Source: Pogona vitticeps
Lineage: Eukaryota; Chordata; Lepidosauria; Squamata; Agamidae
Length of the DNA stretch: 64,000 nt
Direction of reading: 5' to 3'
NCBI RefSeq assembly: GCF_051106095.1
Contig: NC_135787.1
Coordinates: 158,046,001 to 158,110,000 of the forward strand
A model generated the notes under the pieces. The model was not told the origin of the DNA and did not search any database. It was given only the letters and a program-made list of their open reading frames with translations. Shown piece after piece: positions 52,455-62,759 of the stretch. Each line of letters opens with the position of its first letter. Within the stretch, counting starts at the first letter, position 1. Both the position numbers and the translations under genes were made by a program.

Positions 52455-53110
52455 TTCTTGCCCAGGGAAGCGGCTCTTTGGCTCTCTTTCTCTCTTGGCA
52501 CCCCCACACCAGCCTGGCCAGTGGCCGCCTCAGCGCCCGGCGGTGCTTCCTCCTCCTCCTCTTTGTCCTGCTTCAGCTGCCTCAGCTCTGGAGGCTGCCT
52601 GGGCTCGCCTTGCAAAGTTTGCTCCTCTGTCATGGTGGGGGTAGCTGCTGCCGCCGAGTGTGCCTTTTTGAGGGGGGCCCTCAGGAAAGTTGCTAGACCT
52701 CCGTGTGTTTGTGTGCGTGCATGTGTGCGCATCTGTGGGGGGCCTGTTCTGTTTAATTTTGTGGGTACCGGTGGGGCTTTTCTCCTTTGGCAAGGAGAAT
52801 TCTGTGAGGGTTTTTTTTAAATGTTATGTTGTGCCCTCCTCCCCACCCTACTAGGCGGTCACCAGCACTCCCTCCCTTCTCCGCTTCTCCATTCTGCTGG
52901 TGGTGGTGGTAGTGAAGAAGGAGCCGGAGGGGGTCGTGGCTGGTGACAAGGGCTCGCATGCCCCTCCTCCTCCTCAGAGCCCCAGTTGGGCTAAGGAAAC
53001 TCCTGGGTGGCTTCCTTGGGCTCTTGCTCAGCTGAAAAATCTGATGTGGCCCAGCCTCACCCAGATTCTGCCTCCAACGGCCCCCAGGTAAATTGAGTTT
53101 GAGACCCCTG
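52455..53110 (-). mobile_element. GC-rich hAT-like element (tentative)
   Basis: The right border, in complement, is CAGGGGTCTCAAACTCAATT followed by ACCTGGGGGCCGTTGGAGGC, a typical hAT end. The remainder is GC- and CT-rich with open frames of up to 120 codons on both strands, none with a recognised domain. The left border near 52,455 abuts Bov-B and is uncertain. Confidence 0.45.
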
Positions 53111-53639
53111 GTCTAATGTCACTTTGTTTTCTGGCACTGCTTCTTCGACGTCTTCTTCCTCATTCTCTGGCACTGGTTCTGAAACACTTGTCTCCCTCAA
53201 GTCATCTGTTAATTTCTCTGGCATGGTTTCTATTCACTCTTGAATTACTTATTTATTTTTAAAAATCTGTGCAGAACAAAATCAAAACCATGCTGCTTTG
53301 TGCAATTCAAGGGGGAAGTGTAGTAACAGATTACATTATAACCTCCTGCCAGTCAAGTCAGGAGCAATCATACGAAATACCATTACATTTAAGAAGTCCT
53401 GCCCGCCTTATTGGTTGTTTTAGCTTTGTAACACCTATTGAATTATTATTTTCTAGCATCTAAAATGTTTAAAATCTATGACACTTTGATTAGTGTACAG
53501 AAATTTTTACCACACATTAAACTAGTTTAGCTACAACCATATCTATTTAAGTGAGAGTATGTTCACTGTACTCAGTGGGGCTTAATTTTTAGTAAATATA
53601 ATCCTGTTAGCCCTTAAATCCTGCTATTAATAAATGTAT
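53111..53639. other. Intergenic, mostly unassigned
   Basis: The minus strand of 53,113-53,235 reads an acidic coding-like stretch (PENEEEDVEEAVPEN) that may be a transposase C-terminus. The rest is AT-rich and unassigned. Confidence 0.35.
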
Positions 53640-53815
53640 TTATTTAAATTTATTTATTTATTTAACTTCTTTACCACTGATCTGGCTGCCAGGCTACTCT
53701 GGACGGTTTACATATTAAGCCAAACAATTCAAAACAATAAACATAATAGTATAAAATCAAAATAAGGACAGACAGCCAACATTTTAAATAATTATAATAA
53801 AAATAATATAAAATA
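53640..53815 (-). mobile_element. L2-like LINE 3'-end remnant
   Basis: A TTTATTTATT run followed by CTGCCAGGCTACTCTGGACG, resembling the complement of the L2-like 3' UTR at 9,780. Confidence 0.55.
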
Positions 53816-53873
53816 ATAGCAGGCCTGATTTGTTAAGTTCAGTCACTGTATTAAGATGTTGTAAGGTCCGGGA

Positions 53874-54203
53874 GGTGGGGGCACTGCAAGTTAAACCACA
53901 AAAGCCTCTAGACTGCGAGGTTGAAAGACCAGCAGTTCGAATCCATGCGGCAGAGCGTGTTCCGTCGCTTGTCCCAGCTCCTGCCAACCTAGCAGCTTGA
54001 AGGCATGTAAATGCAAGTAAATAAATAGGTACCACCACTGTGGGAAGGTAACGGTGTTCCGTGTCTAAGTCGCGCTGGCCACGTGACCACAGAAACTGTC
54101 TATGGACAAACGCTGGCTCTATGGCTTGGAAACAGGGATGAGCACCACCCCCTAGAGTCGGACACGACTGGACTAAATGTCAAGGGGAACCTTTACCTTT
54201 ACC
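53874..54203 (+). mobile_element. Sauria-type SINE with intact target-site duplication
   Basis: 330 bp. A tRNA-like head with B box (AGTTCGAATCCATGCGG), a body with CGTGACCACAGAAACTGTC, and the Bov-B-like 3' end GTCGGACACGACTGGACTAA ... CCTTTACCTTTACC. Flanked by a perfect 12-bp duplication TAAGGTCCGGGA (53,862-53,873 and 54,204-54,215), so a recent, complete insertion. It would have used Bov-B enzymes. Confidence 0.93.
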
Positions 54204-54460
54204 TAAGGTCCGGGAAGGTCTGTCGAAAATAAAAAAAAGTGTTTTTAACAATGAAAGGAGAAAGAATGAGGTATTGTTTGATGCAACTTGTCTCTTGTTT
54301 TGAGTGTTTGTTATCAAATTTGTTTCTCACAATGTCACATTGACAGACACTGGGGATCAGCTCCGACTGCCAACTCTCAATAGCTAAAGCCTCCGCAAAG
54401 GTGTCATAAAATTTCAACAAGGAATGCATGCCCTGCTTGCTGCTGACTGACTCCCTTGCC

Positions 54461-54505
54461 TTTTTTTTCTTTTTTTTTCTTTTTTTTCTTTCTTTTTTTT
54501 TTTTT
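54461..54505. repeat. T-rich (TnC) tract
   Basis: A long run of T interrupted by single C, upstream of the SLC25A3 promoter. Confidence 0.9.
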
Positions 54506-54539
54506 GCTCCCTTTGTCTTCCACTGCTCAGTCTTATCTA

Positions 54540-54924
54540 AACTCAACGTCGTCGCCTGGAATTTGTAATCCGGTCGGTGCCAGACTCCCGAAGGTCGCGA
54601 GCAGCAAGGGCGTCTCGCGCACCCAACTGCACAACCACTTCAGGGTCAACCAGCCCTGCCCTGAACACGTGCCTATGGAAGAAGGCAAACCTACAAAGCC
54701 GGGCAGTTCGAGACGCGCCGGGCAAGCTTCCTTCGTAAGAACGTCGCGGAAGTGACACAAGCCCTTGCGGCTCTGCCGCCCAATCGCGTCGCGCCTTTCC
54801 GGTCTAAGGCCCCGCCCTTTGCGTCAGAGGAGGACAAAGTCATTGGGGAAGGGTGATTTTCGGCCTTTGAGTAGAGGCGCCGCCTGAGGAGTGGAAGAGA
54901 GGGGGATTGCCGCCATTTTAGAAG
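54540..54924 (+). promoter_or_regulatory. SLC25A3: SLC25A3 promoter and 5' UTR exon 1
   Basis: CpG-rich DNA without a TATA box. Visible motifs are an ETS/GABP-like CGGAAGTGAC (54,747-54,756), a CCAAT box (54,780-54,784), an Sp1-like CCCCGCCC (about 54,811) and a YY1-type GCCGCCATTT (54,909-54,918). GABP and YY1 motifs are common in nuclear genes for mitochondrial proteins. The non-coding first exon ends at 54,924 with donor GTGAGT. Its start is not defined but probably lies between 54,800 and 54,900. Confidence 0.7.
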
Positions 54925-55076
54925 GTGAGTCCCTGGGAAGGTTTTCTGGCGGGTCATACCGTTCGGTCCCGCCACCGCAACTCAGTGCTTGAGTTTGCCC
55001 CTGGCTGCCAGTGAGGTAAAACGCTCTGCACGCGGCGGGGTACCCGCTAAGCTGACTGTAGCTTTTCCCCTTGCAG

Positions 55077-55243
55077 CTTTCCTGTCGCCATGTTCTCCTC
55101 CGTTGCGCCGCTCGTGCGGCTCAACCCATTCCACCTTCCTCACATGCAGTTGCAGCAGGACAGCCTCGCTTTGAGGAAGCGCCCGGTGGAATCGACGGAG
55201 CCCTCGTCCACTCGGCGGACTTTGGCGGCCGCTTCCGCGGAGG
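55077..55243 (+). CDS. SLC25A3: SLC25A3 exon 2 (start codon, transit peptide)
   Basis: The exon starts after TTGCAG; ATG is at 55,090 in context GTCGCCATGT. It codes 51 residues plus one base (phase 1) to donor GTGAGT. The transit region is rich in Arg, Ser and Leu and more diverged from human than the rest. Confidence 0.95.
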
Positions 55244-58200
55244 GTGAGTAGGGGGCCGAGGAGAAGGCGAGCGCGTTCACATTCTTCCCTCCCGATGTTC
55301 TTCTCGTGTGTAGGTCTGTACTGTACTGGCGCTTTGGCAAAGAGGTGGCGGTTGGACCCAGCCTTAGAGGACAAGGAAGGTCATTCACCTCTGGCTTGTG
55401 CTGGTTTCTACTGGAGGCTCGTCCCTGGTTGTGTGACGTGTGTCCCTTCAGCCCTCTGACCCTGCCTCTTTGGCCTAGGTGGAGGAAGCTTGCCATACGA
55501 CCTTGGGGCTGGAAGGCCATAGACCGGCCCATGTCTTGGAATTTGGATGAAATTCAAGAAATTTGGATGTAATCCAAGAAATTAGACCACCACCCACGTC
55601 CAAAGTGATTTAAGGATGGTGTGCCTGTTTGGTAGAAAATGGCTTCCAGGGGTGAAGAAAATTCCTTTTTGGACCACTAATTTGTAGTATATCCAAGCCG
55701 GCATGCCCACTGCCATGTTTACTCTGGGATTTTGGGAGTTGTAGTCCAAAAAGTAGATTTTCCCATATCTGTGGGGCTGTTAATAGTAATTAGTTGGTAT
55801 ACAGTTTCCTCCCTGATGTTAGTTTGCTGGAATTAGGTCACAGTTAGAATGACATGGAAGGAGTGAATGGGACTTAGAATTGTGACTGGTATTGATAATT
55901 GCTGCACTCTTAGATATTCCAGGTGATCAGTTTTGAATCTTGCTTGTACTCTGCAATATATTTGTCGTATTAGCATGGGTTATTTTGCTGAGTATCTTCC
56001 TCATTCTGTTGCCTGGAAATTGTTGATTCATGGCAACTGGACTTCTTCATATAAGAAAGAAGTTCAGTTGCCATGACACAACCTCCAGATAACCTCACCT
56101 GGATAACTGAGAATCTTCACAGATACACTCTATATGTTATGTTACTATTAGCAATGAAGTTGTTTTGACATTTTCAGACAATCATTCTCTTAAACTTGAT
56201 GCCAATGCAAAAGTGCAGATGTTGTTGATACCTGGTATTGAAGCAGGTGTGAAAAGTTTTGTCCAGTTAATTATCATATTAGAAAATGAATAGTAAAAAG
56301 ACTTGCTTAAGTTGACCTGTAGCTACATCATAAGGTGGGAGGGAGGAACCTTGGTGTAAACAAAATATCAGATGCACTTAGAACTAGCAGATTACAGTAT
56401 ATTGAAATTTTAAATATACTTTAATGATTTGCCAACTTGTTCTTATTTCTTTTTTTAAACAGAAGAATATAGTTGTGCATATGGCTCTGGCAGGTTCTTC
56501 ATCCTTTGTGGCCTTGGTGGGATTATTAGCTGTGGTACCACGCACACAGCGTTGGTTCCTTTAGATCTCGTTAAATGCCGAATTCAGGTTTGATTGCATG
56601 TCAGATGGAACAAGTTACATAGCATGATAAAGTGTGAAACTGTACTAAGTTTGGATTTAACCCAAAGTTTGGATTTAACCCAAAGAGGTGTATTTTTTTT
56701 TTAAGAGTTGCATGTGGGGTTTGCTTAACAGCATGGTGTGTCTTGTCTTTTGCTACAGAAGAATACAGTTGTGAATATGGATCACTCAAGTTTTATGCTC
56801 TCTGTGGTTTTGGTGGGATCCTAAGTTGTGGTCTGACACATACGGCAGTCGTACCTTTGGATTTAGTGAAGTGCCGTATCCAGGTTTGTATGTTTTCAAG
56901 CAGTAGAAGCCTTCTTTTCAGTTCCTTGGAATGAAATATTGGATCCTATTAATGCAGAGAATCCTAATATAGTGATAAAAAGACACAAAGGAAAGGCTCG
57001 GCAGTGATGCTGAGCAAGTGGATCATTGTTCTCAAGAATGTATAAACACTGTGTTTGACATAAATGTTTGTCATAAATTTGTCTAATTTTAAAATTAAGG
57101 CTAGAATCAGAGTTATCACAAGTGATATTTGGCAAATTAGCAACTGGATCAGTGTCTTCTGAAGAATGTTTCAACAGATTGAAATAAACATTTGTCTTAA
57201 CTTGTTCTAAACTAAAAATTTAGACAAGAACCAGAGTTACAGTATTACAATTATATAGTATCTGGCAGGTTAACAATAATATCTTATAACTGTTCTTTAT
57301 ACAGTATGTTCATGAGCTGTAATTTAGTTACTCAAAGGAATGCTTCCAGACACAGACCTCTGATAGATATGTGTTCATATTTAAGATAGATATCTCTGGT
57401 TACATTCTGAACCTTTACAACATGTGTGGTATAGAGACTAAATGCCTGTTTCATATGCCTGGGTTTTGGAGTGTATGTACTGTAAGACTTAAAAAGCTAT
57501 TTAACAGGTATTAATATAATATGCAGACACATGGAACATTTTGCGTTAAATAAGGTTAAATGGAGAGTTTTGTAACTTTAAGTGATGTAGTGGTACAAAG
57601 CAGTTGCTGTGTTGCAGATCAAATTAAACTAGTTGGAGAGAAAATGTGACAGTTTGTACTTTTTAGACACCATGAGTTAACAGGTAATTGCTCTCAGACA
57701 AACATATATAGAACTGCAGCCATAGACAATGGAATATATACATGTTGAAACTTAATATATCTAACATTTATTATCTGCTTCTAAATTTGAGAAATTTCGG
57801 TAGTAGCAAAAATATAAAAATTCAAAACAATATTATAGTAAACACACAGGAGTTAAATGAGTTTAAATTCTCTAGCTTTTAAGTTATGTCAGTCTCTGTT
57901 TCTCATTGTATGATTGAAGATGTTACAACCATAAGGATGTAGTAATTAAACACATTCATGTATTATATATGCAGTTAAACCCAGCAGCTTTAAAAACCTA
58001 TAAGAAAAGTTTTCATAAGAAACTTGATTTGTTGTTTTTCTAAAGCAAAGGTCTTGAGGAAACTATCTTGACTGTATGTGGCCCAGTATGCTCTACAGAA
58101 AATATAATCCTGCTCATACTGATGTCAGAAAGTCCAGAAAGTAAGAGGAAAGTGAAATGGAACAAGTCAGTAGAGGGCAACATGAGGTAGGAAGGTAGAA

Positions 58201-61200
58201 CCAGACTATTGAAGCATTTATGAAGTTTGTATTATACAATACCCGCATACTGCCAAAACTGTTCCGATTTGTTTTGTAATCAAAAAAACCCACAATAATT
58301 AATGGATTTTTGCTCTTTGATTATGTGCGGTTAAGTCAGAACTAGAGATGGGGGTATTTGTATTCGTATATGAGTACGAATATTCCCACACAGGTGGCAA
58401 TCGCAAGGGTCCAGCCCCATGGGGCCAGGCGGTCCACTCACTGATCTCCCATTGCTGTGGACACAGTCATTTTCCAGTGGCTTTATAAATTGCAATCAGC
58501 TAGCCACTCCTGGCAGGAGGTGGGAGGACAAGCCTCGCTGCAAGGTTGAAGAGTGGCTCGTAGATCATGAGCTGCAGAGCCATTGGAAGAATCCTGGTGT
58601 CTGCAGCAGCTGCAGATCAGTGAGTGGACTCTCGTTATCGCCACCTGTTGGGGATATTCATATACGAATACCCCCATCTTTAGTCAGAACTAATAGAGTT
58701 TCCATAGTATTTAAGGAGTGGTTTTACCAGTTCGATCCCTCAATGAGTTTCCATGACAGACCCAGGGAATTGACCCCAGGTCTACTGAGTCCTAGTCCAT
58801 TACTATATCCAATACACCACACTGAGTAACAGCTCTTTTCTGAAGACTGTGAAATCCAGTTAGGCCTAACTAGAGTAGACCGTTTAAATGAATGGCACTT
58901 GAAAAATCAACATTTTCATAAGCTCCACTGATTCAACAAGATGGGACTAACAGTTGGATTTAGCATTTATGCATACGTTTCTGACTACTAATGCATGACA
59001 TCCCCCCCTTGATCCTCATTGGTATTGGTGGAATTAAAATTTGAATGCTACACTGATGCTTCCTGCCTCTTTCACGCTTTCCAAAATTTCATGTTTTTTT
59101 CCATTTTGCTAGTAGTTTTTACTAGAACAGAAGAAAATACTATTCCTATACCAACATTAATTTAGTGTGAGATGTTTTATTTAAGAAATTCGACTGTTTG
59201 GTAGTGACATTGGTGTCTATTCCAGAAATACACTTCGAAAGCAGTCCTGTGCAGATTTGAGTTTGAAACTCAGAGCTGCTACCTTAATGTGTATCACAAT
59301 TCCCAGCCTACCCCATTAGGATTGTATGCTGGTGTGTTAGTATTCCATTGCAGTTTAGGTTTGATAACTTCCCATATTCATGTTGTATAAAATAGCTTTT
59401 AGAGATTTCCACATCTGAGGATCTTGTACAGTACTTGCCTTTCTCTTTGTGCCTTCCAGCTTACCACACCATTCTCATGTCTTTTATACTTTGCTTCAGC
59501 AAAGTCCTGTAACTATACCATTCCCCTTTTTCCTTAGGCATTAACACTCCTTTTCTGTTAACATCAGTCTTGTCCAGTTCATACTTTTCCTAACATCTAA
59601 TTTCTCAAATGAAACTTCTGTCATGTTTATGCTCTGATCAGTGTACATGGCTAAACTAAACTGGGGGTATAATACACAAGTACTGTACTTAAAATGCTTG
59701 CTTTAACTGACTTTTCGAAACTTGTTTAGGTGGATCCACAAAAATATAAGAGTATCTTCAATGGATTTTCCGTTACTGTCAAAGAAGATGGTGTTCGTGG
59801 CTTGGCAAAGGGATGGGCTCCAACCTTCTTTGGATACTCTATGCAAGGACTTTGCAAATTTGGTTTCTATGAAGTATTCAAAATCCTGTATGGAAACATA
59901 TTGGGAGAGGTAAAGGTTTTCTATTGCAGTTCCTAGAACTATCTTCACTCTTTTACTTCAAGGTAACCTGCCCAAAAGAGGTAACAATTTTATTACTTGC
60001 AATTTATTTCAGGAAAATGCATATTTATGGCGTACATCATTGTATCTGGCTGCATCTGCCAGTGCAGAGTTTTTTGCTGATATTGCCCTAGCTCCAATGG
60101 AAGCTGCTAAGGTTCGCATTCAGACACAGCCTGGATATGCTAACACATTGAGGCAGGCAGCTCCAAAAATGTTTGCGGAAGAAGGCTTTTGGGCGTAAGT
60201 ATTGTTAGCAAGGGGCAAAAGCTTGTCTTGAATAGTCTGATACTGGGCCATTGTTTGTTAGGTAATCTTCAATAATAGATTGCCTCTTCAGACAGTGGTG
60301 AATGATATAACAACTCTTATTTAGCATGTCGTAAATCTGAAGTTTTATGAGTCAACATGCTCCCTTAGATCCATCTTTGTTTGATCTCTCTTATGCTGAG
60401 TTCTGCTTGAAGCTTTGGTTTTGAGCAGTTCCACCTAAGAGGGATTAGCAACTTTATGGTTGTACAGTCAAAGATGCTTGAGTCATTGGCATGTGAGAGT
60501 AATATACCTTCACTCTAGTCTCATGTTCTGATAGAAATGACTGTGTCATTTTTGACTGTCAGGATTTTGCTGGAGTGTGGACATGTTTATCCATTCTGAG
60601 ATTAAGGATTAGAGGGATTATTAACATCCATTTTTCCTTCTGAAAACATTGTGTTTCTAATTTTATTTGAAGTCTGATCTGTTTGGCTTGGAGGAAACTT
60701 CATAATAAAACTCAAGTTCCCATGACAAAGTGCCAGTAAGCTTACAGTAATGTTAAAGCAAGTTTTTCTAAAGTGGAATCTGGAACAGGGGTGAGCAAAG
60801 TCAGACCACAGGGAACATCAGGATCTCCAGGACCTTTTAAAAAAAAAGGCAAATCCCATCCCCTAGAAATTTATTTATTTATTTAATTTAAATTAATTTA
60901 TATGCCACCCACTCTACCCAAAGGTCTCTGGGCAGCTTACAACAATTTAGAGATAACACTTTGGCATTTAAAGGCTATTTTACTTCCTTGAACTTGTTTT
61001 AGTCCCCAGAGTAACTTGTTTTTAAAAACTGGAAGTAACATTTGGATGGTTCATTTTTTAAAAAGAAAATTAGAATTTCTTGCCTAAATCAGATTGCATA
61101 GAGAGGAGACCTAACATTTAAATGACAGGTTTATCCTTGGGGTTGGGCCTGCATTTCTTGAGTCAAATTTTCTCTGGGGGTTGATGGTATATAGCTTGGC

Positions 61201-62625
61201 AAGAGCTAGAGGAAGGCAGAATGACTGCTAGACCCTCTGAAGTTGCCACTCCTGATCTAGAGTGTGTGTAAGTCATGTTGACATGGTTGTTCATGACCAT
61301 AGAAATATGCCATATTTTAAGTTGGAACGTTAGCCTGGTTGGCTAATACTTATCTATACTAAAAGCCTGTCCAGCCATACTTTGAGGTCTCAGATGTTGA
61401 TGATTTAGATTTATTAAATCTGAACCTTCAAGATGCAAAATACGTGTTTTTTTTCTGGTCAGCATAACTGGATAAACATAAGTTCCTGGAAGTATTCAAA
61501 AATAGTTAAAGATATTTAAAAATAAGTTTCTTCATTTTTTTCTTACTTTGAAGTTTCTACAAAGGTGTTGTTCCATTATGGATGAGGCAGATTCCATACA
61601 CAATGATGAAATTTGCTTGCTTTGAACGAACTGTGGAAGCTCTCTACAAGTATGTTGTCCCCAAACCAAGAAGTGAATGTTCAAAAGCAGAACAGCTGGT
61701 TGTTACATTTATAGCAGGTTATATTGGTAAGAATGTTTTCCTGACTTCTAGAATAAAAATATTTACTCTCATACTTGGATATAATAAGTTTCCATAGCTT
61801 TAATAAGAGTGACTATTAAATTGTCTAACAATTAATTAGGGTTTTGAATGATAAACATCAAAGTAATGTAGGAAATGTTTCACTCCAGATACCATCCTGG
61901 CCAGCAAGAGCTACAATAGGTGATAATGAGAGAGGCCATTCAGTGTCTGGATGGACAGGAATCTAAAACTCATTCCAAAGTACCTGTTTCGAGAGGGCTC
62001 TGCCTCAGTCCTAATGTTCACATCTAGCTGTGTGGCACTCTGCATCTGTGACAGAGCCCTCTGGATTTTGAAGTCTTCAGGGATGTAGGTGCCTTTTTGT
62101 AAAAGATGTGTATTAACATACTTTCTGTTCAATAAATAATGAGTAGATCTTGTCAGTCCATAGTAGCTGAGGGCTAGGTTGTTACTGAAAGTGAGCTCAT
62201 TGATATAAATATATATGTGTGGATTCTTAATTCACATTGAACAAATCACAATCAATTGTGTAATTTATTTTCAGCTGGTGTCTTCTGTGCCATTGTTTCA
62301 CATCCTGCTGATTCTGTTGTATCTGTATTGAACAAAGAAAAGGGCAGCTCAGCTGTTGAAGTGCTAAAGAGACTTGGGTTAAAAGGTGAGCATTAAAAGT
62401 GGCATTTGAACTATGAAAATGCATGTATGTTTCTTATTACTAACAACAGTGTATGTTTCAACAGGAGTATGGAAGGGTCTCTTTGCCCGTATCATTATGA
62501 TTGGTACTCTGACAGCACTACAGTGGTTCATCTATGACTCCGTGAAAGTGTATTTCAGGCTTCCCCGCCCACCTCCACCTGAGATGCCAGAGTCTCTGAA
62601 GAAGAAACTTGGTCTTATTGAGTAG
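55090..62625 (+). CDS. SLC25A3: SLC25A3: mitochondrial phosphate carrier (PiC)
   Basis: Inner-membrane carrier importing phosphate with protons (or in exchange for hydroxide) for ATP synthesis. Joined exons with 3B (55,090-55,243; 56,759-56,883; 59,730-59,909; 60,013-60,194; 61,554-61,726; 62,275-62,385; 62,465-62,625) give 361 residues, the same as human isoform B. An N-terminal transit region (about 1-49, [14 protein letters not shown]) precedes three SLC25 repeats. Their PX(D/E)XX(K/R) signatures are PLDLVK (84-89), PMEAAK (181-186) and a degenerate PADSVV (282-287), the third lacking the basic residue as usual in this carrier. Exon 3A can replace 3B. All splice sites are GT-AG. The C-terminus [13 protein letters not shown] is as in vertebrates. 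Confidence 0.97.
56463..56587 (+). CDS. SLC25A3: SLC25A3 exon 3A (muscle/heart-type alternative)
   Basis: 125 bp, phase 1 to 0, encoding [20 protein letters not shown] and [20 protein letters not shown]. It matches mammalian exon 3A ([18 protein letters not shown]), used in heart and skeletal muscle. It is a duplicate of exon 3B with 33 of 42 identical residues. Confidence 0.93.
56759..56883 (+). CDS. SLC25A3: SLC25A3 exon 3B (ubiquitous alternative)
   Basis: 125 bp, phase 1 to 0, encoding [20 protein letters not shown] and [20 protein letters not shown], matching mammalian 3B. Including both 3A and 3B would break the frame because 125 is not a multiple of three, so use is mutually exclusive. 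Confidence 0.95.
56884..58342. other. SLC25A3: SLC25A3 intron 3 (first part), nothing recognised
   Basis: AT-rich intronic DNA without an identified repeat. Confidence 0.45.
58343..58682. mobile_element. hAT-type MITE with 8-bp target duplication (340 bp)
   Basis: Inverted ends TAGAGATGGGGGTATT and AATACCCCCATCTTTA. Flanked by the perfect 8-bp duplication GTCAGAAC (58,335-58,342 and 58,683-58,690), the length made by hAT transposases. The inverted symmetry extends inward (ACAGGTGGCAAT against ATCGCCACCTGT). There is no transposase; the 136-codon frame across it is incidental. Confidence 0.88.
58700..58827 (-). mobile_element. tRNA-like squamate SINE, copy on minus strand
   Basis: Complement reads TCAGTGTGGTGTATTGGATA, GACTAGGACTCAGTAGACCT, then CATGGAAACTCATTGAG. 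Same family as 3,487 and 37,383. Confidence 0.65.
58828..59729. other. SLC25A3: SLC25A3 intron 3 (last part), nothing recognised
   Basis: Unassigned intronic DNA up to the acceptor TTTAG. Confidence 0.45.
59730..59909 (+). CDS. SLC25A3: SLC25A3 exon 4
   Basis: 180 bp, phase 0 to 0. It encodes [20 protein letters not shown] and [20 protein letters not shown], the matrix helix and second transmembrane helix of repeat 1. Confidence 0.97.
60013..60194 (+). CDS. SLC25A3: SLC25A3 exon 5
   Basis: 182 bp, phase 0 to 2. It encodes [20 protein letters not shown] and [20 protein letters not shown], including the second carrier signature PMEAAKVR. Confidence 0.97.
60340..60586 (+). ncRNA. Candidate H/ACA snoRNA in SLC25A3 intron (SNORA53-like position)
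   Basis: Two strong hairpins lie in the intron between exons 5 and 6. One has an 11-bp stem pairing 60,383-60,393 with 60,436-60,446 (with G-U pairs) around an inner CTGCTT/GAGCAG stem. The other has a 13-bp stem pairing 60,464-60,476 with 60,547-60,559. An ACA occurs at 60,581-60,583 near the 3' side. Mammalian SLC25A3 hosts the H/ACA RNA SNORA53, an unusually long one (about 250 nt). I did not find a clean ANANNA hinge, and the limits are guesses. Confidence 0.5.
60587..61553. other. SLC25A3: SLC25A3 intron 5 remainder
   Basis: Contains an L2-like 3'-end remnant on the minus strand at about 60,868-60,950 (TTTATTTATT run, ATGCCACCCACTCTACCCAA, CTCTGGGCAGCTTACAAC). Otherwise unassigned. Confidence 0.5.
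61554..61726 (+). CDS. SLC25A3: SLC25A3 exon 6
   Basis: 173 bp, phase 2 to 1. It encodes [20 protein letters not shown] and [20 protein letters not shown], repeat 2 and the linker to repeat 3. Confidence 0.97.
61727..62274. other. SLC25A3: SLC25A3 intron 6, nothing recognised
   Basis: A 548-bp intron with no identified repeat. Confidence 0.5.
62275..62385 (+). CDS. SLC25A3: SLC25A3 exon 7
   Basis: 111 bp, phase 1 to 1. It encodes [20 protein letters not shown] and [16 protein letters not shown], with the third, degenerate carrier signature PADSVV. Confidence 0.97.
62465..62625 (+). CDS. SLC25A3: SLC25A3 exon 8 (C-terminus)
   Basis: 161 bp from phase 1 to stop TAG at 62,623. It encodes [40 protein letters not shown] and [12 protein letters not shown]. 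Confidence 0.97.
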
Positions 62626-62689
62626 ATGAATCAAAGACTGAATGGCTGATAGTAAAACATGCAACTTTACACACATGGCAATGTAGAAG

Positions 62690-62695
62690 AATAAA
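62690..62695 (+). terminator. SLC25A3: SLC25A3 poly(A) signal AATAAA (first of two)
   Basis: GAATAAAACC, 65 nt after the stop. A second AATAAA is at 62,737-62,742, followed by GGTGTTTAACATGGTGTTTC as a GU-rich element, so the second is probably the main one. The 3' UTR is short (about 130 nt). Confidence 0.7.
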
Positions 62696-62759
62696 ACCTT
62701 ACCAGCTCAGGCTGCAGTGTTGTCACTATTGGTCAAAATAAACTACAAGAATTACTGGT

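Noticed and set aside
52384-52820. Overlapping 86-, 120- and 98-codon frames on both strands
   Set aside because: GC/CT-rich sequence with simultaneous frames on both strands and a hAT-like border. No domain found.
58419-58829. 136-codon plus-strand frame in SLC25A3 intron
   Set aside because: It spans a hAT MITE and an antisense SINE and has no domain.
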